From positions 27,752,940-27,816,939 of the forward strand of contig CM075940.1 in assembly GCA_038030265.1 (NCBI GenBank): a stretch of DNA of 64,000 nucleotides, read 5' to 3'. The DNA is from Corythucha ciliata. Its lineage: Eukaryota; Arthropoda; Insecta; Hemiptera; Tingidae. The notes under the pieces were generated by a model. The model saw only the letters and a program-made list of their open reading frames with translations. It did no database searches and was not told the DNA's origin. A program made the translations under genes and the position numbers. Positions 1-10,444 of the stretch are shown here, one piece after another; positions within the stretch are counted from its first letter, which is position 1; each line of letters opens with the position of its first letter.

Positions 1-24
1 GTTGGCCTTTGCTAATTAATCGGT

Positions 25-205
25 TTAGTGAGGTCCAATAAGATCCCTCCCTATCATACCACACCACACATTCATAAAAATCGGCGCTGAATTGCTTTCG
101 ATCGCGGCGTTGAGGTTTTCTTCCTCCCACTGGCGCCGTTCGACTGTTGTTCATACCGTCTCGGGTAAACGTGGCTTCGTCCGAAAAAAGAGTAAGAGAA
201 ACGGA
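25..205 (-). pseudogene. Tc1/mariner-superfamily-like DDE transposase fragment
   Basis: On the minus strand this region encodes a short stretch with FSDEATFTRDG followed by N-N-S-R, which is the block around the second catalytic aspartate of DDE transposases related to Tc1/mariner that are common in arthropod genomes. After a frameshift near 135, the next block reads ENLNAAIESNSAP, then FMNVWCGMIGRDLIGP, and ends in a stop at 25-27. The conserved tryptophan and the MNVWCG block fit the region between the second and third catalytic residues. The remnant has no start, no N-terminal DNA-binding domain and no visible terminal repeats; it may extend slightly past the left edge. Seen: the motifs and the frame change. 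Inferred: the superfamily. Confidence 0.5.
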
Positions 206-3096
206 ATACTGATTGTCGAAACCCAGTGATAAAAAATAATGCGATTAATTTCGTCTCCATCGTGCAGATTTTGCACTTCCTGAAATTGGCGCAGATAGTG
301 TGTGAGAAATAGTCACTCTGGGAAAAATTTGAAATAATCCACCCCACCGACTCCACGGCTCCCCGTAACGTAAATCTGTGGTCACGTTTCCTGGAGAGGC
401 TGAGAAATTAGTCTCTCGCTCTAACTTTCCACGAATTTCCCAGAGAAATTTAGCCAACCTGGCAAAGATTTCCACGCTGATCATATTGTCAGTGAGTTGG
501 TCTTTAAGAGCTCCGACCACCACCGCCGCCACTACCACCACCACCCCCGCCGACTCTCACTGTGATGAAACTTTTAGTGTCTTAGCTTTCTCGACAGCAT
601 TTGAATTCGAAGTTAAAGGACCAACTTTAATTAAAAACTAATTTTTATTTTTGTTCACAAAAAGCTGTGAAGTAAAAAAAAAAAAGTAAATTTTTAATAA
701 CGCGTCAAAGCTTTCAAGCAGGTCATGCTTAGATCAAACAACAATCACACCCAAAGAGTGTGAGTGTGTGATTAAAGGTTGATTATACAGGGGTTTGTAA
801 TTATATCCTAGAAACGTTCATAATTGCCGGTAAGGGGGAAGGGAGGGGTTATGGACGTGAAAAACAGGGAGAACAATTATAAAATTTAGAAGCCTGAGGG
901 TTTCTCTCCTTCTCTTTACTTTCCGTAAGTTTTAACACTAGTACAACAAATCCATTTCGGGAAGAGAAGAGGCAGGTTTAAAAGAAAAATAGTACAGTGG
1001 ATAAGGGCCTGAGCCGTTGATGGTGGGATAGGGGGGGGGGTAAGGGACAACGTGAGCATACAAGGGACTTGGGAATGAAGCAACTCGTTAAGGCTAAGTG
1101 CCACTTGGAGGCGATCCTCGTGATGAGAAAGGGTGAGGGGTGGTAGACGTTTAACCATTCTGTGACAAAGTTACTTGGACACCTTACACTGTGTGTGTAT
1201 GAGCATTTTTCTTCAGTAATAGTTGGATTAAGGGGGGGGGAGGGGAGGTTGGTCACCCACCAAACTACGCACACGGTCGAATCGATTGCATGTTCGCTTT
1301 CCAACCATTTTGTTCCCATATACATCTTCATACCACTGTCATAATTCACGTGTATTTTTATTTAGAAAGGGAAAACTAACGAGTGTCTTCTAGGACTTTT
1401 TCAAGACGATTTTTTTCTTTTGGCTTCTGAATAATAGATGGCTTAAAAGGTTAGAAGCAGGATGTAGAGGCATTAAAAGAGAGTGCCAAGTCTTTCTCAA
1501 GAAGTTTAAATTCATCCATTAAGGTGGAGGAGATTGAGAAGTTTCACTTATTCATAGAGATTGACAACGATTGTAGCTGCTGCGGCTTTCAATTCGTCTT
1601 TCGATAAGAGTGATGCATGGTTGGCTAGTAATTCAAGAGCCACCCCTCCCCTCACAACTCTTAGAATAGAAATAAAGCATTAGTTATTGTAATTTATTTT
1701 TGCGAGGCATCAGTAAACGCAGAAAACAAAAGTTTTAAAAATAAATTTACTTAGATAGCTTTAATATAGTCACTTCACTGTGAGAGGGAAAACAAAAGGA
1801 GTGCTTCACTTTAATATAATCAAAAGACAATTTATAATAAGTGAGCTTTTCCACTTGATATTATTGATGGCAATATAAAGAGCTGTTAAAGAACTTAAGA
1901 ACTACGTCTCGAGTTTTTATTGAGTAAAAAAAACTTCCTTGGTTAATTGTAGCTCAAACAAGAAGGGTTGCTTTATCCTTTTTTATGCCCGCCCAAACAA
2001 GGTGTTGCCCTACGTTTATTAAAGCGAATATTTTACCCTTAATTACCTCATAACTCTCCAGAAAATATTTTACCGAGTTTTTGAACACAAAATCCGATTA
2101 AATTGCGAACAGGAAGGAAAAATACCGATAGGTTATGGCGCGTGCACTATACCAATTCAATACTTTTTTTGTAGGACGCGTGTGTCGTGGAAATATAATT
2201 TTAAAAATACTCCCCGTTTAAGTTGATGGGAATGTTTTTCCTAACTGGACCAACAAAGGGCTTTGCGAGACTCTTTTGCAAATAACTTGAAAGTGTACAA
2301 CGATCGATGGAGCTTAACAGCCAAGATTTTTACTTTTACCGACTAGAAAAGTGAAAAACACGTGGATCTGCTTCTTGTTTTATCAAGTTTAGAGGAATCG
2401 GAGGTGACCGTGAAGGCTCTCTTATAATCGTTCAACAGATGAGAAAAAAAAAAATGAATGCCCCCCCCCCCCCAGGAGGTTTCTGGATAAACGACCGCCT
2501 CGAGAATGTGTTACGATCCATACGCTTTTCATTTTATTATTGGTTTACACTACTAATAATGTTGAAAGTGTCTTAAGAATGAAAGCAGTACCTGTTTAAA
2601 TCTACTCCCCTCTATAAGTTAACCCAGCAGCCCGTTTGACCTCTATCTTAAATAATGATCACTCCTTATTATCAAAATCTCCCGTTCAATTACATTTTAA
2701 AATACTTCTCGTAAAAATTAAGTAATTATACACCTCCTTTCTTCTTACAAGACCATCCCCTTCCCCCACACACATAAAGATTTACACTTTTTAACACACC
2801 CCAGCCACTCCCAACGGTCACCCCCATCCATTTTGAACACCTGCTTCATTCCAAAAACACTAACCCACAAGAGTATTACATTATTTATACGCTTGGAAAA
2901 TAATACAAGTTCGCGTAGGGGAGTAGTAAGATATATTTATATTCATTTCTGACAGTGGGGTAATGATGAAGACGGTAATGGGGGAGGGAGCTTTTAAGTG
3001 AAGCAAACCATTTGTTATATAAACGTAAAAACGTTGAAGTGGCTCTTACTTTCCGTATGTACAAACCTTTTAATGATTACAATAAACAAAGGCAGG
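206..3096. other. Unassigned non-coding stretch
   Basis: No gene or element is recognised. Visible items are a CAC/CCG-rich simple repeat at about 516-550, G runs near 1028 and 1232, a C14 run near 2461, and AT-rich DNA between. The short frames here (for example 245-544 minus and 978-1349 minus) have low complexity or no recognisable motif and were not called. Confidence 0.5.
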
Positions 3097-3101
3097 ATAA
3101 T

Positions 3102-3224
3102 TGTTGTGACGAGTGGTAATTTAAGCACGCGAATTTTGATATTTTTTAATGTTTTTATTAATTGAACTGTAGAAAAGAAATTAATCACATTGTCATTGTA
3201 AAAATAGCGTCGTTGGATACAACA
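3102..3224 (-). repeat. 3' LTR of the deleted gypsy element (123 bp)
   Basis: This begins TGTTGTGACG and ends GGATACAACA on the plus strand, giving a perfect 6-bp terminal inverted repeat. Its rightmost 38 bp (3187-3224) recur exactly at 4356-4393. An AATAAA-type signal lies on the minus strand near 3150. Confidence 0.8.
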
Positions 3225-3239
3225 GTTTCTCCCACGCTT

Positions 3240-4365
3240 GATCTGGAACTTTATAGAATATAGTCTTGTAGGTAGGTTGGACGTCGGCGTAGTCTGCCGG
3301 AGTGTCGAAGTTTGTGGCTCGTGTTCTTCAGTTACGTCTGAGGGATGAATTTGAGTCTCACCGTTTGAGGTGGGAATTTGAGTCTTACCTTCAGCATTCG
3401 GTGTAGGAAACGGAACTTGTGGTGTTGGAGGAGAATCCGTAAATACTAGAGGTAGAACTGGAGACAGCTCGAATTTGTCGTTAGTTGGGGGAGAACAGTT
3501 GGGCTGCACCCTACAGTTTGATTTTTGGCTCTGTGTCGTAGCAAAAGTGATCGTTTTGCTTTTTGTTACTTCGAATTTTCTTATTTGGTCGATGCGGCGT
3601 TTACAAGAATAACCGTCATCCATCTTGACCTGGTAGTGAAGATGTCCACATTTTTTAATCATCTCTCCGGGTTTCCACGAAAGCTTATTTCTATAGAGAC
3701 ATCTGGCTTGAACTTTATCTTGTGTGTGTCGGTCAAGATCATTTAAATTTAGTTTTAGGTGACGGATCCAAGTCCTACCCAATAGTGGTTCGAACTCATC
3801 TGGAACGACGTATAATTCCTCGCTGGAACTGCGATTCTGATACTTTACCGTGACAGTGGTTTTTCCAAGTGGTCGAAAAACGGTTTTTGTGTAGCTCCGA
3901 AAGGTTATTGTTGTTGGTTGGAGTTGAAGGGATAAGTTGAGGTTTTGAAATGAAGAAGCTGGCAAAAGTGTGAAACCAGCCCCTGAGTCGACTTCGAATT
4001 TTTGGGGTTTGTTATTTATAAGGACTGTAGCGAAATATTTTTTTGCGTCTTGATTTATATTGTTATTTATATCGACGATTTTTTTGACGCCAAAAGAATC
4101 AAAGAGTGAGTCGTCATCAACACAGTGGGTTGAAGATGGCTTCGTTCGAAAGGACATGAGAGTTTGAATGCATACTTTGCGAACGTGACCTGTTTTTCCA
4201 CAGTCGGAGCATTTCAGGTTGGATTTGTCAGTCCAGCAATCGGTTGAAATATGGTTGTCGCGACCACAACGAAGACATAGATTGGCGATGCCCAGTTCTG
4301 TGAAATAGACGCGGGATCTGGGGCTTGAAAGACCTTGACGGGAATTGACGGGGGAACATTGTCAT
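3240..4365 (-). pseudogene. Gag zinc knuckles, retropepsin and integrase tail in one deleted frame
   Basis: Reading on the minus strand from about 4365, the open frame first gives two CCHC knuckles, CLRCGRDNHISTDC and CSDCGKTGHVRKVC (about 4285-4165). It then gives an aspartic protease with VDSGAGFTLLPASSF and the flap-distal LLGRTWIRHLKL (about 4000-3750). Directly after the protease it reads WKPGEMIKKCGHLHYQV and DDGYSCKRRIDQIR (about 3690-3590), the GPY/F-type end of a gypsy integrase. RT, RNase H and the integrase catalytic core are absent, so two distant parts of pol have been joined. A proline- and threonine-rich tail follows and runs into the 3' LTR. A Mag-like lineage is possible from the protease and the two knuckles, but this is tentative. 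Confidence 0.75.
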
Positions 4366-4393
4366 TGTAAAAATAGCGTCGTTGGATACAACA
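4356..4393 (-). repeat. Truncated 5' LTR stub (38 bp)
   Basis: This is identical to 3187-3224. It is followed outward by the TSD ATAAT and inward directly by gag-like coding sequence. No primer binding site remains, so the stub alone cannot support a normal replication cycle. Confidence 0.8.
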
Positions 4394-4398
4394 ATAAT

Positions 4399-5060
4399 TC
4401 AGTCGATTTGAGTTTTACGGCAGTATTCAGCTAAATAAAAAAGATTCAAGTTTTCTACGACAATGTGGGAACCATGTTGAGGGGAAATCAGTGGCGGATC
4501 TAGGATTTTATCTTGGGAGGGGTTATAGTATACCACAAATCTGATTTACTCTTTCTTTTTACTTCCATGTTCCCGTAGGGAAGGAAGTTTGGTATATATA
4601 GCTGACACCAGATTCGTGTTCCCGGACCCCGAAAAGGCCTAAATCTCGATTTTCAGTATGGCGTCTGTCGTCCACTTTCATTCTCGACAGATCTGGACGA
4701 CTGATGGCTCAAAAGTTGTTGTCTTCATCTCTAGATGTACACCACAGACACGTGTCTTCTTCAAAGGCATGACTGAAACTCCTTGGAGTTTACAGTCTAG
4801 CCATACTATTTGTACAATCGGAAAGTGGCCCAACACGTGCAATGTCTGTTAGCCCGTACTTCAACTCCCCGTCAGCCGCACCCACCGGTCAAAATGGACA
4901 CGTCCCGATTGAGACCGAGTGGCGGTGGGGAGCCATGCAGGTGCAAGTGCCATGAAGTACGGGGTGCAACCGCTTGACTGCGGGGATTTACCAGCACCAT
5001 CAACCCGGTCGGACATTGAGGGACCAGCCGGGAAGTTGACAGTGAACTGGAGCAGTCACG
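4399..5060. other. Unassigned, GC-richer stretch flanking the hAT insertion
   Basis: At 4491 there is a GTGGCGGATCTAGG motif of a kind that recurs near 5400, 10668 and 11438 and is common at the ends of dispersed repeats. The 4820-5060 part is GC-rich and continues on the other side of the hAT insertion at 7626. No coding motif was recognised. Confidence 0.4.
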
Positions 5061-5340
5061 TGTGTAGGCAGGGCTGGGCAGTAATTGAATTACATGTAAT
5101 TGAATTACGTAATTCAACGCCATTGTAATTGATAATTTGCAATTAAAAGCACTTTTTCGAAGTAATTTGTAATTAACAATTACCAATTACATTTCCATCT
5201 TCAGAGCCAATATTAGTACGAAAACTCAGCGGGTACTATTTCGCGCCTTACTTGGAGCTTTTGGAGAAGTTTTTGCATGAAATTCTCTGAAAAAAAAGAG
5301 TTTCAAAGCAATTATGACACGAGCGATATCCTCGAGCTTA

Positions 5341-7303
5341 GGGTTGCCAATTTGAAATTTGAGAAAAACGGTACAAAAGTTTCATCGAAACGCCAAACCA
5401 GTGGCGTAAGTAGGAATTTGTCTTGGGGGGGGGGGAAGGATCAGATTGAAATCTCGTAAGGTTGAAAGGAGGCGGGTAATTTCACATTTTAGTCATCATT
5501 CCTTCCAGCCAGCACACTCTTGAATCTGGACATCTTGCTGGCCTCATCATAGCCTCAATCTCTCAGTTAAGGGCGATTTTTGGACTCTACCCACAAATTA
5601 GCGCTTTTCTCAATTTTGGCCGAGTGTATCGTTCTTCTCAATCTCGTTCTTCGTTCTCTCGCAGATTAGCGCTTTTGCCCCACCCCCTCCCATAACCATG
5701 AATTTGCACATTTTCTCAACTTTAGCAGCAAAGTATCGTTTTTAACCCGTGAGCGATGTTTCTTAATTATCCACGACTTTTGGCGTTTTCCTCAATATTA
5801 GCCGCAAAATAGGGGGGGGGGGATGCATGAGCGATTTTCCTCGGTTTACTCGCGAATAAGCGGTTTCTTCACCTATTGCCACAAAATGGCGCTTTTTTCA
5901 ATTTCAGCCTGAAAAGCTGCCTTCAGAATCCGCAAATTGGCGTATATTCAGTTTTTGGTGCAAATAAGAATTTTTCTCAATTTCAACCGCGAATTAGCGC
6001 TTTTTTAAAATTGTAGCGACGACGTGTCGTGGCGTTTCAAACCTGTGAATTAGCGAATTTTCTCAATTTCAGTCACAAATTGGCGTCTGACGCAATTTCA
6101 GCTGTAAATTGGCGATTTTTTCCATTCTTAGCCGCGAATTAGCAATTTTCTCAATTTTTAGGCTTAAAATTAACCTTTCTCTTAATTTTGACCAGGCTGA
6201 TTATTTTATTTTCTAAGTATTACCCGCAAATTAGCGGGTTTTCACATTATACCACCGCATTAGCAATTTTATAAAACTTTTATAGATATAGATTATTGCT
6301 TCTTTTCAGTTCTAGCAGTGAATTAGCGTAATTTTTATCATTGTACTATAGCCATGCATGAATTTGCCATTTTTCTGATTTTAGCCACAAAAATGCCTTC
6401 AGAAGGTACGAATTTAAATTATAAATGTAATTTTTTTTTTCAAACCAAAAAATGTACATCTATCCATCATTTTCTGTCAAAAAATCATCATTTTCAAATT
6501 ATAAATTTCACGACACTTAATTCGTGAATTATTGATGTTTCTCAATTTTAAGCGAATTTTCGCTTTTTCTAAATTTTAGCAGCGTGGTAGCATTTCCATG
6601 CAACCCGTGCATTATCTACTGAATTTTGTCAATTTTTGCCAAGAATCGGCGTTTGACTCAATTTAAGCTGCAAATTAACAATTTTTCCCATTTTTAAATG
6701 AGCATTAGCACTTTTCTACCAATTTGAAGTGAAAATTAACGTTTTTCTTAATTCTAGCTGCTCTAATTGGTGATTTTTTCAATTTTTGCCGCGGATTAGT
6801 GGTTTTGTTCATTTTGTATACGCGAATTAACGTTTTTCCATAACTCTATATCTGCAAATTGCAAATTAGCGATTTTTCCCAATTTCAGTGTGAAATAGCG
6901 TTTTGTGTTAATTTTGCGTCCATTCAGCATCCTATTCCCTTTTTCATACGCGAATGGGCGATTTTACGCCATTTCAGTTGTAAATTTGCCATTTTTGGCC
7001 AATTTTAACCTGAAAGCGTCTTTTATTTGTCAATATTATAGCGTGTTTTCTCAACTTTACACAAAACTTTTTGCGTTGATTTTCACAATTTATTCGTAGA
7101 ATGGCCTCCATGTACCGGGAATCAGCGATTTTTTTCTTAATTTCAGTCTGGACGTTGCATCGCGAGACCACGAATCAGCCATTAGCGAATTAGCCAAATT
7201 AGCAAACCATGACTATCCGGGGTTCCCCGTGACAGTTCGCAGGCTGGGATGTGGGGCAAAATTAGTCAAATTAGCAAATTTGACCCCGGACATTTCGCAA
7301 CCC
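5341..7303. mobile_element. Possible nested TIR element inside the hAT element
   Basis: GGGTTGCCAA at 5341 and the reverse complement of TTCGCAACCC ending at 7303 form a short inverted pair, each flanked by TA (5339-5340 and 7304-7305). This would fit a Tc1/mariner-style insertion carrying the array, nested in the hAT element. The inverted repeat is only about 10 bp with a mismatch, so chance is not excluded. Confidence 0.3.
5570..7230 (+). repeat. T1 degenerate tandem array, forward
   Basis: The array is built on units of about 30-31 bp that alternate a GCGAATTAGCG-like word with a TTCTCAATTTTAGCC-like word. Individual units are heavily diverged, with many indels, so the array is old or evolves by point change rather than by homogenisation. 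Related arrays occur at 17.9, 20.5, 32.8, 35.0, 45.7, 46.5, 50.3 and 63.1 kb. Confidence 0.8.
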
Positions 7304-7741
7304 TACTCATGCGACGCGTTTGGCATCTTGGGGCTATGCTGTTCCTGCTTCCTATCTCAAAGATCTGTTCTGACGTTCGATTGTTGGCTGGACGAACTAA
7401 AAAAATGACAGTGAACAAGAGCAAGACGCTTGCGTGTTCCACAAATCCAGCTCTTGGGTAATTGGTAATTGAAAAAGTAATTCAACTACAGTAATTGTAA
7501 TTTGTAATTATTCGTGGAAGTGAAAAGTAATTGGTAATTTGTAATTAATCCGCTTTTTTGGAAGTAATTTGTAATTTGTAATTAATTACTCAAAAAGCTG
7601 TAATTTGCCCACCCCTGTGTGTAGGGGATTGGGATGAGTGTGCCGGGGAGGTCAGAAGGATCAAAGGTGGGGGGGGGGGATTAAAGGAATCAAAGTGTGG
7701 TTTACCCGCAACATAAATCCAACTCGGCATAAAAGACCGAA

Positions 7742-8712
7742 TCAGGAAGTTGATGCAAGTGGGATATTAGTGTGGGCCATGGTTGCCCCGAGACCTCTTC
7801 GATGGTACCATCCCCTAGCAAATCCGTTCAACCGCTGAACAGCAGCTCGAGAGGTAATTAAATGGTGTGGTAATCGAGGTTGATTCCAGATGACGCTGAG
7901 ATCCGTGTAATTTGGACAGCTCCAGAGGACATGGGCTGCGGTCTCCTCTCGGTGGCCACATGAGCAATCCGGTGAGTCTCTTCTCCGATAGAAGTGGAGT
8001 TTGCCGTTAAAGCTACCGCGTCCAGTGAGAAGCTGGATCGCAGGGTAGGATAGTAGGCGTAGGTGAGACATACGCTTGCGCTGCTGAATCGAGGGAATAA
8101 TTTTATGTAGATGACGTCCGGTGTTGTTTTGGTCTCATCGTTGCTGCCACTGTGCAATCAAGGCACGCCTTACAGCCTCCTTTACTACGTAAAATCGCCT
8201 TTACAAGGTAAAATCCTGCTCATCAGGAACTGCCGTAATCCAGTCTGGCCGTGGAAGATCCGAATTCAGGCGTTTAAGTTGGATCGCAAGCCTCCCATCG
8301 AGATCAAAGTCTGTTGGAGGGACGCCAGTCAGAACATGGCATGTTGAGTGCGCTGTGGTAATCTTTATGCTGTAAGCACCTGCAGTAGTATCAGACGCTG
8401 AATCGTGAGAATCTTGTTTCTAGCACGCTGTTTTGCACGTGGCCACCTTGCAATACACCCATAAAGGATGCATGGAACCAGTACCTGCTGGTAATATACG
8501 GGTCTTGAGCATAGAGATGCCCCCCGCCCTGGGCCGGAAAGTCCACGAAGGAAACGACGAAGCCGGTAGAACTCGCTCCCGTAACAGTTGGAGATGTGGC
8601 AAAGCTGTGAAACGGCGGTCTAGGATTACGCCAAGGTAAACTGGCTTTTTGGTCAGGGGGAGAGTTCTCCCGTCTCGAAGTAATATGTGGTTGGTGCGTA
8701 TTCGGCCCGGAG
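7742..8712 (-). pseudogene. R1/I-type LINE reverse transcriptase C-terminal remnant
   Basis: The minus strand near 8650-8600 encodes PVYLGVILDRRFTALPHL, the segment that follows the RT catalytic core in LINEs of the R1/jockey/I group. Further on, after stops and frame changes, come GVPPTDFDLDGRLA (about 8300) and then QLLTGRGSFNGKLHFYRR and CSCGHREETAAHVLWSCPNY (8020-7880), the C-terminal zinc-binding CCHC block of such elements. The frame ends at 7742. At least one internal stop and several frameshifts are present. The RT core, endonuclease and ORF1 are missing, so this is a 5'-truncated, decayed copy. Confidence 0.75.
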
Positions 8713-9500
8713 TTCACCGTAAAATTTAGTACACTGATGTACACCGTAAAATTTGAAAACGATTGATTGAGCGATATGGAAGATATTATAACAAACGTGC
8801 TCGATGTAAAAATCGTTGGATCCATATAATTCCAAGAGAATATTATAAAATTTGATGATTGACCGTTCAAAATCGTCATCTAGGTTCCTAGAAGACGCTG
8901 CTAAAATTTGAATGAGATTTGTTGAGCGGTACAGTTCCAGTTCATTGATAATTATTGGTATATTGATTATTTAGTTTATTTTGTTTGTTTGTTTTCGTTC
9001 TTCTACTTTTTTATAGTTGTTCTTTTTTTTCCCCAATTTTGGAACTTTGGCATTTTTATGAGAACAGAACTTCAGGACAGGCTAGGGCAAATTAATTAAT
9101 TTTGATGGGTGAATTTTGATGATTAATCACCCGTGTCGTAATTGTTTCGTGTGAAAGGCATAATGTAAGCAAACGACGGGAGCATGGAAGTATCGTGAGG
9201 TCCTCCACACAAACTTAAAACATCAATTGAACTGACAATTCGTCTCCTAAAATTTGCAAATCCAACTCAATTGGCCCTCAAAATGGGAATAAACTGATGA
9301 TTCGAGCCATGAAAGTGTCAAAACGTTTTTAGTAGAAGGGGTGCAAATGGGGGAGCTCATTCCATTAAATTCAAGGGCGGGTGAGAGAATCCATAACTAA
9401 GCGGACAGACTATAACAGGATGAGTAATCGAAAATAATCAGCAGAGAAATTTCGGTAACGCACGCGTTTACAGTTACAGAATAGGGGGGGGGCAGGATAT
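8713..9500. other. Unassigned non-coding stretch
   Basis: The phrase GTAAAATTTGA and variants recur several times between 8715 and 8930, suggesting a short, very degenerate repeat. A G tract lies at about 9484. No coding motif is seen. Confidence 0.4.
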
Positions 9501-9504
9501 GAGA

Positions 9505-9740
9505 AATTGCTGTGCTTTGCTGTGTTTGGACCATTGCATTGTTTGGACTTTTGCTGTGGTTGGACCTTTGCTGTTGTTTGTTGGAAGTTGATGTAGTTGT
9601 TTGCTTGACTGTGGTCCTGGTTGTCGCTTAGCTGTGGTTTGGAGATTCTCATCGTCGTGGTTATAGCTTACTGTAGTTGGATGATTGCTTTGATCGGACC
9701 ATTGCTGTGGTTGGACTTTATTTGGAACTTATTTTGGAAA
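9505..9740 (+). repeat. T5 degenerate array, unit about 18 bp
   Basis: The array has repeated words of the form TTTGCTGTGGTTGGACC, spaced about 18 bp apart with indels. The same vocabulary occurs at 32505-32775 on this strand and at 39540-39720 on the other. A G tract lies just to the left. Confidence 0.65.
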
Positions 9741-9908
9741 TATAATCACACTGTAGTATATGATAGCATATTATGTATCGAGGGAGTAATTGGAAGGTTT
9801 GTTTTCCGAGAGACAAGTTTAGCAGCTCGAATTTAGGGGCTCCAATTAGGAGATATTTCTGGAAAACAATTGGTAACCGTGAGTGAATTTCAATCATTAC
9901 AGCATGAT

Positions 9909-9987
9909 GGGCTTCCCGACGGGATTTGAACCCGTAACCTCTGGAATGCTAGTCCAATGCGCTGCTAATGGCGCCACGGTGACGCCC
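9909..9987 (-). tRNA. tRNA-like module, Ala(AGC)-type anticodon, probably not functional
   Basis: The minus strand folds as a cloverleaf. The acceptor stem GGGCGTC pairs with GAAGCCC with one mismatch, the D stem is GCGC/GCGC, the anticodon stem is TTGGA/TCCAG with loop CTAGCAT (anticodon AGC), and the T arm is ACGGG-TTCAAAT-CCCGT. A- and B-box promoter words are present. Extra bases sit between the acceptor and D stems, and the module belongs to a dispersed repeat, so it is best read as tRNA-derived. Confidence 0.45.
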
Positions 9988-10252
9988 TTGAGAGGGATAA
10001 ACATAGCCAAACCCCACCCAGGGTCATTGTTTCTCGAAAATCTAGGCGTTTCTTCTGATCGGTAAACCATGCTGAATTTTTATCTTACCTTGATGTTGTT
10101 AGATAGATACGAGGGATTCTGTCGCCGGTATTTTAATTAAAGAAGTAAATTAATTAACTGATTTTACCCAGACGACTCGGGAACGCAAAGCCTAACAAAA
10201 TACGAGCTTCGAGAAAAAATGGGCTCCCCGTCGGGATTTGAACCGATGTCTT
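9909..10252 (-). repeat. Tandem tRNA-like composite repeat, locus 1
   Basis: One full unit runs from a tRNA-like module (9909-9987) through a conserved body of about 230 bp. A second tRNA-like module then begins at about 10220, in the same orientation, and is cut off at about 10252. The module spacing is about 311 bp. The body shares AACCCCACCCAGGG, CTAGGCGTTTCT, GGTAAACCA and a TGTCGCCGGTAT-like word with locus 2 at 34.3 kb. On the minus strand the body lies upstream of the tRNA module, unlike a classic SINE in which the tRNA head comes first; this fits a tandem arrangement. Confidence 0.7.
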
Positions 10253-10267
10253 TTTTGCCAAGTCATT

Positions 10268-10444
10268 TTTGAACGCAGCGGTGTAGAAAGTTTATTCAGT
10301 GCGTTGGGAAATATAAATACAGGCATTCGTACTAGTTTGTCCGGTGAATCTACGGCCAGTGGGGCTTATATGCGTAAAGCTGGGTATGAACTGATCAAAA
10401 ATGAGCTCAGCTGTCAATATTTTCATTCGAGTGCGAGGAGCTGA
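10268..10444 (+). pseudogene. hAT transposase C-terminal dimerisation-domain remnant
   Basis: The plus-strand frame carries GVESLFSALGNINTGIRTSL, then S-G-E-S. This matches the pattern of the hAT dimerisation domain, in which a conserved LFS is followed by G-x-I-x-T-x-x-R-x-x-L-S. The frame ends at a stop at about 10442-10444. Only the last 60 or so residues survive, and the 5' side joins a truncated tRNA-like module at about 10252. Seen: the LFS...R..LS pattern. Inferred: hAT identity. It shows that an autonomous hAT lineage existed in this genome, although not necessarily the one that moved the 5.07-7.62 kb element. Confidence 0.5.

Larger units (their letters stand above)
3102..4393 (-). 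mobile_element. Internally deleted Ty3/gypsy LTR retrotransposon with TSDs
   Basis: The element is bounded by a 5-bp direct duplication, ATAAT, at 3097-3101 and 4394-4398. Its ends are TGTTGT and ACAACA, the usual TG...CA LTR termini. The left 3' LTR (3102-3224) is complete at 123 bp, while the right 5' LTR keeps only its first 38 bp (4356-4393) and runs straight into gag sequence. The interior carries gag zinc knuckles, a retropepsin and the tail of an integrase, with RT, RNase H and the integrase core missing. The intact TSD means that the whole unit, deletions included, either inserted in this form or lost DNA internally after insertion. Confidence 0.85.
5069..7617. mobile_element. Non-autonomous hAT-type element filled with a T1 array
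   Basis: The left end reads CAGGGCTGGGCAGTAATTG and the right end, reverse-complemented, CAGGGGTGGGCAAATTACAG, a typical hAT terminal inverted repeat. A perfect 8-bp target duplication, TGTGTAGG, flanks it at 5061-5068 and 7618-7625, as expected for hAT. Both subterminal regions (about 5081-5190 and 7460-7600) are packed with short GTAATT and AATTAC words, like hAT transposase-binding subterminal repeats. No transposase frame is present. The interior is a degenerate array of roughly 30-bp units, with a G tract near 5426. Mobilisation would need a transposase supplied in trans. Confidence 0.88.

Noticed and set aside
245..544. 99-residue minus-strand protein next to the transposase fragment
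   Set aside because: It starts in a simple repeat (V/A-rich) and has no motif linking it to a transposase N-terminus.
978..1349. 123-residue minus-strand protein
   Set aside because: No recognisable motif, overlaps another frame, and includes translated G tracts (poly-proline).
5570..7230. CRISPR-like array
   Set aside because: Units are adjacent and diverged, with no invariant repeat and no unique spacers, and the surrounding DNA is clearly eukaryotic.
9909..9987. Functional tRNA-Ala gene
   Set aside because: Extra bases before the D stem, an acceptor mismatch and membership of a dispersed repeat with changing anticodons argue against a decoding tRNA.
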